From assembly GCA_043809365.1 (NCBI GenBank), contig JAZDDW010000011.1:1-10288 (forward strand): a stretch of 10,288 bases of DNA, written 5' to 3'. This stretch comes from CAJAUT01 sp043809365. GTDB lineage: Bacteria > Patescibacteriota > Microgenomatia > UBA1400 > UBA12108. Each line of letters begins with the position of its first letter. The first letter of the stretch is position 1. The notes beneath the pieces are model-generated. The model ran no database searches. It saw nothing but the letters and a program-made list of their open reading frames with translations, and had not been told where the DNA came from. The position numbers and the translations under genes are program-made. Shown in pieces: positions 5,345 to 10,288 of the stretch.

Positions 5345-6007
5345 ATGAGTCTAATAAATTGGATATATCCGAGAATTTGTGTGGGGTGTGGACGGGAGGG
5401 AGAATATATTTGTAGAGAGTGTCAGAAGAAGCTGGTAAGACCCGAGGAGATCTGTCCGATGTGTTGTAAACCGAGTTTGGATGGATGGACGCATCCCAGA
5501 TGTAAAAAATGGAACGGAATGGAAAGACTTGAGGTGGGGTTGCCGTACCGAGGTTTGGTACAAAAGTGTCTCAAGAAAGTTAAGTATAAAAGTGCGTGGG
5601 AAATTGTCAGTTTTCTTTTTTGTATATGGAAAGAAAACTGCAGTGACACAGTGTCACGTGACACGGTGATTACGTCTGTGCCGATGTGGAGAGAGAAAGA
5701 AAGACAGAGAGGGTTTAATCAGGCGGAAATTATTGGTAAATTGCTTGCTCGAAATGGTAGGGTTTCGTACCTTGCCATGCTTGAAAGAACACGAGAGACA
5801 AGGCCGATGTTTGGACTCAAGAAAAAGGAGAGGAGAGAAAATGTACGAGGAGCATTCAGAGTACAGAATCAGTGCCACAGTGACAAGGTGTCACAAATTA
5901 TTTTGGTGGATGATGTGTGGACAACGGGAGCTACCTTGCGAGAATGCGCGAGAGTACTAAAAGAGGCTGGGGTGAGAGAAGTGTGGGGACTTACCCTGGC
6001 AGGATAG
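5345..6007 (+). CDS. ComF-family phosphoribosyltransferase-domain protein
   Basis: 220 aa, close to the usual ComF/amidophosphoribosyltransferase-like length. Seen: an N-terminal double zinc-finger, CVGC (12-15) and CREC (23-26), then CPMCC (37-41) with H50 and C53. A type I PRTase domain follows, with VPMWREKERQRGFNQAE (112-128, the family's PxxxxRxxxRGFNQ motif) and the PRPP-binding loop ILVDDVWTTGAT (186-197). ComF supports DNA uptake in competent bacteria, but many homologues (GntX/YhgH) occur without competence, so the role here is uncertain. Two copies of an in-frame palindrome (5643-5657 and 5880-5894) insert SDTVS and SDKVS just before the RGFNQ motif and just before the PRPP loop, where relatives are shorter. 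The start at 5345 is supported by TATTAT six bases upstream. The gene is divergent from ssrA. Confidence 0.93.
   Translation: MSLINWIYPRICVGCGREGEYICRECQKKLVRPEEICPMCCKPSLDGWTHPRCKKWNGMERLEVGLPYRGLVQKCLKKVKYKSAWEIVSFLFCIWKENCSDTVSRDTVITSVPMWREKERQRGFNQAEIIGKLLARNGRVSYLAMLERTRETRPMFGLKKKERRENVRGAFRVQNQCHSDKVSQIILVDDVWTTGATLRECARVLKEAGVREVWGLTLAG
5643..5664. repeat. Overlapping perfect palindromes inside comF
   Basis: GTGACAC-A-GTGTCAC (5643-5657) overlaps GTGTCAC-GTGACAC (5651-5664); both are perfect. In the reading frame they encode the SDTVSRDT segment. A related copy occurs at 5880-5894. Short mobile or repeat-derived insertions of this sort are known inside coding regions, such as the Rickettsia palindromic elements. 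Confidence 0.7.
5880..5894. repeat. Second copy of the comF intragenic palindrome
   Basis: GTGACA-AGG-TGTCAC, with a preceding A, matches the copy at 5642-5657 in 14 of 16 bases, in the same orientation and the same codon frame, and encodes SDKVS. The two copies are 237 bp (79 codons) apart. Confidence 0.65.
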
Positions 6008-6009
6008 CG

Positions 6010-6015
6010 TACAAT
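6010..6015 (+). promoter_or_regulatory. -10-like box (TACAAT) six bases before ATG 6022
   Basis: TACAAT, then AGAGCC, then ATG. It starts two bases after the comF stop. It decides the start of the GT5 gene at 6022 rather than an upstream in-frame ATG inside comF. No Shine-Dalgarno sequence is present and no clear -35 box was seen. Confidence 0.6.
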
Positions 6016-6021
6016 AGAGCC

Positions 6022-7539
6022 ATGAAGATCTTGTTTGTGTCGGCGGAAGTGGGGCCGTTTGTGTCGGTTGGGGGTTTGTCGCAGGTGAGTTATTTTTTGC
6101 CAAGAGCTTTGGCACAAATAGGATTGGAGGTAGCAGTATTTACTCCCAAATTTGGAGCCATGGAAGCTACAGCCCCTACAAGTCGGGGCTGGAAATTACA
6201 GGAAGAATATATGGGACTCAAAGTTCCGGTTGAAAATGAGAGTGAGTGTGGCGGAGAGGTCATCTGTAACATTAAGTCATATCAGAGAAAAACAGATAAA
6301 GTAAAGACATATTTTTTGGAAAATCGGGAATATTATGAATTACGCGCGAACGTGTTTGGATATAAGGATGATCATGTGAGATTTATGCTCATGTGTAGAG
6401 GATGTTTAGAATGGTTGTTGATACAAAAAAAACGAGGGAGTTGGTGGCCAGATATGATCCATCTTAATGATTGGCATAGTGCATATCTAGTCGAATTGGC
6501 AAGGCAGCTACCGAGATATAAAGAAGCACTCAAAAGAGTAGCGATTGGGATTACTGTTCATAACTTTACTTTTCAGGGAAATTACGAATATAAGTATTGT
6601 TTGCCAGAGGATCGAGATAAAGGGACAAAACCCTTGGCCCCTCTATTATCGGAGGAATTGGTTAAACAAAATCCATTGTTGCGCGGAATTAAGTATGCTG
6701 ATGCAGTAACCACCGTTTCACCCACGCATGCAAGAGAGGTGTTGACAAGCGAATACGGTGAAGGTCTAGAAAATTTGTTACAGGAAGAAAGAGATAAATT
6801 ATCGGGGATTTTGAATGGGTTAGATACAAAAGAATTTGATCCAGCAACGGACCCTATAGTGCCCAATCATTATAATAAAATGACTTTCGAAACGGCAAGG
6901 CAAAAAAATAAGTGCATATTACAAGAAGAGTTTGGTCTGCCGGGAACGCCTAGAGCGTTCTTGATGGCGTTTAGTGGAAGACTCGCAAACCAAAAAGGGA
7001 TGACACTACTTATTGAAGTAATGACCCATTTGTTACCTGGAAATCCTGATTTTCAGTTGATAGTGCTTGGGGGAGGGGATGATGCTTACCGACGCACACT
7101 TACAGAACTTGCCAAAAAATATCCTAAGCAGGTGGGGCTACATTTGTTGCCAAACTTTAAGCTTCCACGGAAAATCTTTGCAGGAACAGACGTTTTGTTG
7201 ATACCGAGTTTATTTGAACCAGGGGGAATTGTCGCCTTGGAGTCCCTGCGTTATGGGGCAGTCCCGATTGTCCGGAGAACAGGGGGATTAAACGACATTG
7301 TGGTTGAGTTTGACCCAATGACGGGGAAAGGTAATGGATTCTCATTCATACGGAAAGATGCGTGGGCGTTTTATGGGGCGATAATGACTGCGGCAACAAC
7401 TTATCGCAATCCCCGTTTATGGAAGCGATTGGTCAAGAATTGTTTATCCGAAAATTTTTCTTGGCAAGAGGCGGCAAAACAATACAAACGATGGTATAAA
7501 AGAACTGGTGAAAAAAGAAAAAGAATACTAATAAAATGA
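6022..7539 (+). CDS. glgA: GT5-family glycogen/starch synthase-like glucosyltransferase
   Basis: 505 aa with a GT-B fold, probably extending alpha-1,4-glucan from a nucleotide sugar. Seen: an N-terminal synthase catalytic domain MKILFVSAEVGPFVSVGGLSQ (1-20), HLNDWHSAYL (148-157), TVHNFTFQGNY (178-188) and SPTHARE (233-239). The C-terminal domain has FSGRLANQKGM (317-327, the Arg and Lys that bind the diphosphate), the ExxxxxxxE pair Glu399/Glu407 in FEPGGIVALE, and RRTGGLNDIV. Ser15 replaces the ADP-glucose Lys of the KxGGL motif of bacterial GlgA, and the second Glu is typical of other GT-B retaining enzymes rather than E. coli GlgA (Tyr there), so donor or acceptor may differ. An in-frame upstream ATG at 5917 was rejected: it lies within comF and adds 35 unrelated residues, whereas TACAAT lies six bases before 6022. 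It overlaps the phosphorylase gene by ATGA. Confidence 0.9.
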   Translation: MKILFVSAEVGPFVSVGGLSQVSYFLPRALAQIGLEVAVFTPKFGAMEATAPTSRGWKLQEEYMGLKVPVENESECGGEVICNIKSYQRKTDKVKTYFLENREYYELRANVFGYKDDHVRFMLMCRGCLEWLLIQKKRGSWWPDMIHLNDWHSAYLVELARQLPRYKEALKRVAIGITVHNFTFQGNYEYKYCLPEDRDKGTKPLAPLLSEELVKQNPLLRGIKYADAVTTVSPTHAREVLTSEYGEGLENLLQEERDKLSGILNGLDTKEFDPATDPIVPNHYNKMTFETARQKNKCILQEEFGLPGTPRAFLMAFSGRLANQKGMTLLIEVMTHLLPGNPDFQLIVLGGGDDAYRRTLTELAKKYPKQVGLHLLPNFKLPRKIFAGTDVLLIPSLFEPGGIVALESLRYGAVPIVRRTGGLNDIVVEFDPMTGKGNGFSFIRKDAWAFYGAIMTAATTYRNPRLWKRLVKNCLSENFSWQEAAKQYKRWYKRTGEKRKRILIK

Positions 7540-9170
7540 AGAGACCAATAGCATATTTTTGTGCAGAATATGCAATCTTTAGTGAGTTGCAGACTTATGC
7601 GGGGGGGTTGGGGGTGCTTGCGGGAGATTATGTGCGAGAGATGGGAGATGAAGGAGTACCAATGGTGGCGATTGGGTTATATTATAGCGAAGGCTTTACC
7701 CACAAAGAATTGTCTCCAGATGGTAAAGTAGTGGATTTACGTGAGGCGAGCAGGCCTGAAGAAATGGGTTTTAGTCTGGTTAGTGATCAGCAGGGCAAAA
7801 TTATCCTGATTAAATTACCAATACAAGATAGAGAAGTGTGGATACGGGCTTGGAGGTGGGAATATAAGAGTGTCACGTTATTTTTACTTGATACACGAGT
7901 AGAAAAGAATACAGAACAGGATCAGCACATCACTGATACATTATATACAACAGAAAAAGAAGTGAGATTAAAGCAAGAAATGATACTAGGAATAGGGGGA
8001 CTACGAATGTTACTACAACTTAAATATCATCCTGCATATTACCACTTAAATGAAGGACATTCGGCGTTCTTGATTTATGAGTTGATACACCATGAGATGC
8101 AAGAACATGGGCTTGCGTTTGAGGAGGCTAAGGAGAGAGCTAAAAAACATGTTTTGTTTACCAATCATACCCTCATTGCGGCAGGACATGATGTATTTAG
8201 CAATGATTTGGTGGCGTTAACTCTATCTCACTATGCGGAGGAGTTGGCAATACCGGTTAAACAACTTGTGGATTTGGGGTTGGTACAACAATCATCTAGT
8301 TTTTCAATGACGATGTTGGCGATGCGAGCGGCAGGGAAAATTAATGCAGTTTCGGAGTTGCATGCGAAAAAAGCCAAGGAAATTTGGACCGACCATCCAA
8401 TGGAAGCAATTACCAACGGAATTCATTTACCAACGTGGGATCAAATTGGTGAAAGTGAAATTTGGGAAAAGCACCAGGAAAATAAACACAAGCTCGCTTC
8501 ACTAATAGCGGAAAAGACTGGAGAACAATGGAATGAGAAAACAATTTTGCTAGGGTGGGCTAGGAGGATGGTGCGATATAAGAGACCACTGGCAATTGTC
8601 GAGAGACTAAAACAATTTAGGGAAATGGCAAAAAATGCAGAGAGGCCAATCCACGTAGTGTTTGCGGGAGTTTCCCATCCATCGGATACCGACGGGCAGA
8701 AACTACTTGAGGAGTTACAATATCGATTGAATTTAGACTTGAAGGGATTGGCGGTTTATTTGCCCCACTATAATTTAGAACTTGCACGTGTGATGACCGC
8801 TGGATGTGATGTATGGATTAATACACCAGTTGTTGGATTTGAAGCGTGCGGAACCAGTGGCATGAAGGCAGCGCTCAATGGAGTCTTGCCCCTTTCGACT
8901 AATGATGGTTGGATGAGCGAGGTGGAGATGTTGGGGATTGGATGGGGATTGCCTGATACTGATTTGACTGAACAAATGCTGTTAACTTTGGAAAACAAAA
9001 TATTGCCACTGTATTATGAGCGAAATCATGAGGGAGTACCAGAATCCTGGGTTACAATGATGAGAAATGCTCGAGAACTAATCATAAACAAATACTCGAT
9101 GGCTAGAGTGGTTAAACAGTATTTAGAATTTATTGCCACAACGCCCTCGACTTCGCTGGGCACACGGTGA
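7536..9170 (+). CDS. glgP: Alpha-glucan phosphorylase, short GT35 type
   Basis: 544 aa PLP enzyme that releases glucose-1-phosphate from alpha-1,4-glucan or maltodextrin. It belongs to the short alpha-glucan phosphorylase group (TIGR02094-like), shorter than the 800-residue GlgP/MalP. Seen: IAYFCAEYAIFSELQTYAGG (5-24) and LGVLAGDY (25-32), HLNEGHSAF (170-178), FTNHTLIAAGHDVF (208-221), RMVRYKRP (344-351) and the PLP site ACGTSGMKAALNG (437-449) with Lys444. It follows the GT5 synthase with a four-base overlap (ATGA), so synthesis and breakdown of storage glucan are translationally coupled. No Shine-Dalgarno sequence is seen; AATACT six bases before the ATG is only a weak hexamer. The last residues, TPSTSLGTR, are encoded by a repeat-like stretch (9141-9167) and probably form an appended tail. 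The stop is one base from the stop of the convergent lipoprotein gene. Confidence 0.92.
   Translation: MKRPIAYFCAEYAIFSELQTYAGGLGVLAGDYVREMGDEGVPMVAIGLYYSEGFTHKELSPDGKVVDLREASRPEEMGFSLVSDQQGKIILIKLPIQDREVWIRAWRWEYKSVTLFLLDTRVEKNTEQDQHITDTLYTTEKEVRLKQEMILGIGGLRMLLQLKYHPAYYHLNEGHSAFLIYELIHHEMQEHGLAFEEAKERAKKHVLFTNHTLIAAGHDVFSNDLVALTLSHYAEELAIPVKQLVDLGLVQQSSSFSMTMLAMRAAGKINAVSELHAKKAKEIWTDHPMEAITNGIHLPTWDQIGESEIWEKHQENKHKLASLIAEKTGEQWNEKTILLGWARRMVRYKRPLAIVERLKQFREMAKNAERPIHVVFAGVSHPSDTDGQKLLEELQYRLNLDLKGLAVYLPHYNLELARVMTAGCDVWINTPVVGFEACGTSGMKAALNGVLPLSTNDGWMSEVEMLGIGWGLPDTDLTEQMLLTLENKILPLYYERNHEGVPESWVTMMRNARELIINKYSMARVVKQYLEFIATTPSTSLGTR
9143..9161. repeat. Repeat-like GCCC...GGGC stretch forming the phosphorylase C-terminal tail
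   Basis: GCCC (9143-9146) can pair with GGGC (9158-9161) around a TCGACTTCGCT core. In frame it gives PSTSLG just before the stop. Similar palindromes that translate as Pro-Ser-Thr-Ser-Leu are, from memory, frequent at gene ends in CPR assemblies. It is also the only terminator-like structure between the two convergent genes, and it is weak. Confidence 0.4.
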
Positions 9171-9171
9171 T

Positions 9172-9783
9172 TTATTCTCCGCCGTACTGCTTTTGGAGCT
9201 CTTCAAAGTTGCCCATGTCGAACTCGCCATTTGTGTTTGGTGAGGCGAGAGCCTTCATCAATTCGGCGGGATCGATAAACTTGATGTCAGCGGGAGGAAC
9301 AAAGGCAGTATCATCGATGCTACTAGACTTACAGTTGATAACATAACCCTCATTTTTGAACCTGTCGTAATCAGCTTGGCTTGCAAATTTGGGTGTGCCC
9401 TCCTTCGCCACAGTTGTAGGGGTGGCTTCGGCGGGCGAAGGAGAAACCAAAAGATTGATTTTACTACCCTGCTTTTGACCGTCGGTCCACATATAAAAGA
9501 ATTTTTCGTCATTGATCATATGAGAAACCACAGTTTTGTTCTCGATAATATTGGTCATGTTAACGTACATTTTTTTGCCCTTGATGAAATATTCCATTTT
9601 GTCTGTGTCTTTTATCAGAGTACAAAGAGTGGGTTTGCCAGAATTGATGGCCTCCGCAAATTCGGCGGATTCACTCACAGTTTGACCCGTGGTTTGGGTG
9701 GTGGGTGCACTTGGTTTGGTACAACCAGCAAGAAGAAAGGAAGAGATAGTAAGAAAGACTAGCAAACTAAATTTTTTGGACAT
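9172..9783 (-). CDS. Lipoprotein of unknown function
   Basis: 203 aa from the ATG at 9783. Seen: a basic start MSKKF, a hydrophobic segment and lipobox LLAGC with Cys21 as the lipidated residue; then a Thr/Ser/Pro-rich linker (22-40) and a globular part with CTLIKDTDKMEYFIKGKKMYV (54-74), MINDEKFFYMWTDGQKQGSK (89-108) and YVINCKSSSIDDTAF. The alternating strands and the 'K-M-Y...D-xx-Y-M-W' pattern hint at a LolA/DUF4412-like lipid- or polymer-binding fold, with low certainty. Cys54 and Cys151 could form a disulfide. The start at 9783 is fixed by AGGAG five bases upstream and by the signal peptide; an in-frame ATG at 9849 adds 22 residues that lie within the broken DUF2177 tail and is rejected. 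It probably forms an operon with DUF2177 upstream. Another neighbour, the phosphorylase, is convergent. Confidence 0.88.
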   Translation of the reverse strand: MSKKFSLLVFLTISSFLLAGCTKPSAPTTQTTGQTVSESAEFAEAINSGKPTLCTLIKDTDKMEYFIKGKKMYVNMTNIIENKTVVSHMINDEKFFYMWTDGQKQGSKINLLVSPSPAEATPTTVAKEGTPKFASQADYDRFKNEGYVINCKSSSIDDTAFVPPADIKFIDPAELMKALASPNTNGEFDMGNFEELQKQYGGE

Positions 9784-9788
9784 ATAAA

Positions 9789-9793
9789 CTCCT
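9789..9793 (-). promoter_or_regulatory. Shine-Dalgarno AGGAG of the lipoprotein gene
   Basis: AGGAG, then TTTAT, then ATG 9783. The site overlaps the TAG stop (9794-9792) of the restored DUF2177 frame, an arrangement typical of translational coupling. It is the strongest Shine-Dalgarno sequence in the window and occurs at an operon-internal gene. Confidence 0.8.
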
Positions 9794-9872
9794 AGATATT
9801 GAGTTTGTAAATAATTAGAGCAGTAATCATAGAGAGGATACCACCCCACAACAGATCGGCGATGGCCATGGT
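9792..9872 (-). pseudogene. Out-of-frame C-terminal part of the DUF2177 gene
   Basis: These codons, read one base out of the main frame, encode the last transmembrane helix of DUF2177: T-MAIADLLWGGILSMI, then a short Tyr-Lys-Leu-Asn-Ile end and TAG at 9794-9792. The stop overlaps the Shine-Dalgarno of the lipoprotein gene, as expected if the two were once one continuous operon unit. Confidence 0.7.
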
Positions 9873-10180
9873 GGGGGGTATCCCCTCATGACTGCGAGGC
9901 TGGTCAAATCATAAGTGGCATAGGCAGTGAGACCAAAGAGAAAAGTCTGAAAGGCGAGAGTTTGGTAGCCAACTTTATGGGAGAGGGCGGGAACGATGAA
10001 AAGAATAAGAAGAACAGAGAGATAAAGAAAATAAAAAACAATGGCGGCCCAGATGTTGGGAGTACTGGCCATGAGATGGGGGACAGATTTTTTCATCCAG
10101 GGAGTGGCGATTTGGGAGATCCAGAGCGCGTCGAGAGCGAGGAAGGCAATAAGAGATTCGACTAAGAGTTTCACAAACAT
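9827..10180 (-). CDS. DUF2177-family membrane protein, C-terminus frameshifted
   Basis: The open frame gives 117 aa from ATG 10180: helices at about 4-22, 43-64 and 73-97, and the family signature TAYATYDLTSLAVMRGYP (85-102), which matches DUF2177 (PF09945) proteins with YATYDLTNLAxLRGWP. After Tyr101 the frame becomes unlike the family (PPPWPSPICCGVVSSL). In the other frame the expected last helix continues: TMAIADLLWGGILSMITA and on to a TAG at 9792. One extra C in the six-C run (9873-9878) would restore a protein of about 129 aa. So this is a recent frameshift, an assembly error or, less likely, programmed slippage. The start is chosen because TACAAT lies exactly six bases before 10180; an ATG at 10228 is rejected because it lies inside the tRNA. 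The family's function is unknown. Confidence 0.8.
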   Translation of the reverse strand: MFVKLLVESLIAFLALDALWISQIATPWMKKSVPHLMASTPNIWAAIVFYFLYLSVLLILFIVPALSHKVGYQTLAFQTFLFGLTAYATYDLTSLAVMRGYPPPWPSPICCGVVSSL

Positions 10181-10186
10181 AAGACT

Positions 10187-10192
10187 ATTGTA
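10187..10192 (-). promoter_or_regulatory. -10-like box (TACAAT) six bases before the DUF2177 ATG
   Basis: On the minus strand: TACAAT, then AGTCTT, then ATG 10180. The hexamer lies five bases after the CCA of tRNA-Ser, so any -35 contact would fall within the tRNA gene. The hexamer is identical to that of the GT5 gene. Confidence 0.55.
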
Positions 10193-10197
10193 GCAGT

Positions 10198-10284
10198 TGG
10201 CGGAGGATGAGGGAGTCGAACCCACCAATCGCTTTCGCGATTACGGTTTAGCGAACCGTTGCCTAACCGCCCGGCACATCCTCC
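10198..10284 (-). tRNA. tRNA-Ser(GCU), CCA encoded
   Basis: 87 nt on the minus strand. Seen: acceptor stem GGAGGAU (10284-10278) with AUCCUCC (10208-10202), discriminator G (10201, the serine identity base), and encoded CCA (10200-10198). The three-pair D stem is GCC/GGC, and the anticodon stem ACGGU/ACCGU has loop UCGCUAA and anticodon GCU (10252-10250). A long class II variable arm AAUCGC-GAAA-GCGAUU (10242-10227) and T-loop UUCGACU complete it. Oddities: base 33 is C rather than U, base 8 is G and base 14 is G rather than U8/A14, and the T stem has a U-U mismatch. It decodes AGC/AGU if functional. Confidence 0.93.
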
Positions 10285-10288
10285 AGAT

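Noticed and set aside
5917..6021. Upstream in-frame start for the GT5 synthase
   Set aside because: It would overlap the PRPP-loop end of comF and add 35 residues unlike GT5 proteins. MKILFVSAEVGPF at 6022 is the normal GT5 N-terminus.
9376..9762. 128-residue plus-strand reading frame opposite the lipoprotein gene
   Set aside because: The minus strand carries a signal peptide, lipobox and Shine-Dalgarno. The plus frame has Arg/Gly-rich composition and no start signal.
10181..10228. Earlier start for the DUF2177 gene
   Set aside because: It would begin inside tRNA-Ser, and the added residues are not membrane-like. TACAAT six bases before 10180 supports the shorter form.
10198..10284. Selenocysteine or allo-tRNA with an eight-pair acceptor
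   Set aside because: GGAGGAUG/CAUCCUCC can pair over eight bases, but this leaves a poor T stem with a U-U mismatch. The seven-plus-five layout, three-pair D stem and GCU anticodon fit ordinary tRNA-Ser better.

Overview
The window looks like chromosomal DNA from an uncultured Candidate Phyla Radiation (Patescibacteria) bacterium, most likely near Microgenomates/Katanobacteria. This is an inference from gene content: a coiled-coil SpoIID-like wall protein, a bacterial PH-domain membrane protein next to a 75-residue two-helix protein, a short GT35 phosphorylase beside a divergent GT5 glucan synthase, and short palindromic repeats both between and inside genes. No phage, transposase, CRISPR or rRNA was seen.

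Layout. 10-1725 (+) is a secreted or membrane-anchored SpoIID/LytB-domain protein with a long coiled coil. 1733-1811 is a palindromic intergenic element. 1829-4430 (+) is a compact membrane-protein cluster: a bPH2 protein, a two-helix mini-protein, and a one-helix protein with a PP2C-like head lacking metal ligands and a propeller-like extracytoplasmic part. 4440-4877 (+) is smpB. It faces ssrA (tmRNA, 4917-5323, minus), so both components of trans-translation sit together, separated by a GC-rich hairpin. 5345-6007 (+) is a ComF-type phosphoribosyltransferase divergent from ssrA. 6022-9170 (+) is a two-gene glucan module (GT5 synthase, GT35 phosphorylase) joined by an ATGA overlap. 9172-9783 (-) is a lipoprotein. 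9792-10180 (-) is a DUF2177 membrane gene broken by a one-base slip in a C tract. 10198-10284 (-) is tRNA-Ser(GCU).

The strongest new signal is regulatory. Six protein genes have a -10-like hexamer (TANNNT) followed by exactly six bases and then ATG: 1829, 2715, 4440, 5345, 6022 and, on the minus strand, 10180. This is the layout expected of leaderless mRNAs whose first base is the A of the start codon. It resets the start of smpB to 4440 and supports the chosen starts of the GT5 and DUF2177 genes. By contrast, the lipoprotein and the mini-protein, which are internal to apparent operons, carry Shine-Dalgarno-like sequences.

Other points worth a second look are a 29-codon tmRNA tag ending in Tyr-Val-Leu-Ala, a tmRNA T-loop and a tRNA-Ser that depart from near-universal bases, overlapping divergent -10 boxes between ssrA and comF, a repeated in-frame palindrome inside comF, a repeat-derived tail on the phosphorylase, and the loss of the ADP-glucose lysine in the GT5 enzyme. 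I found no convincing new defence or mobile system.
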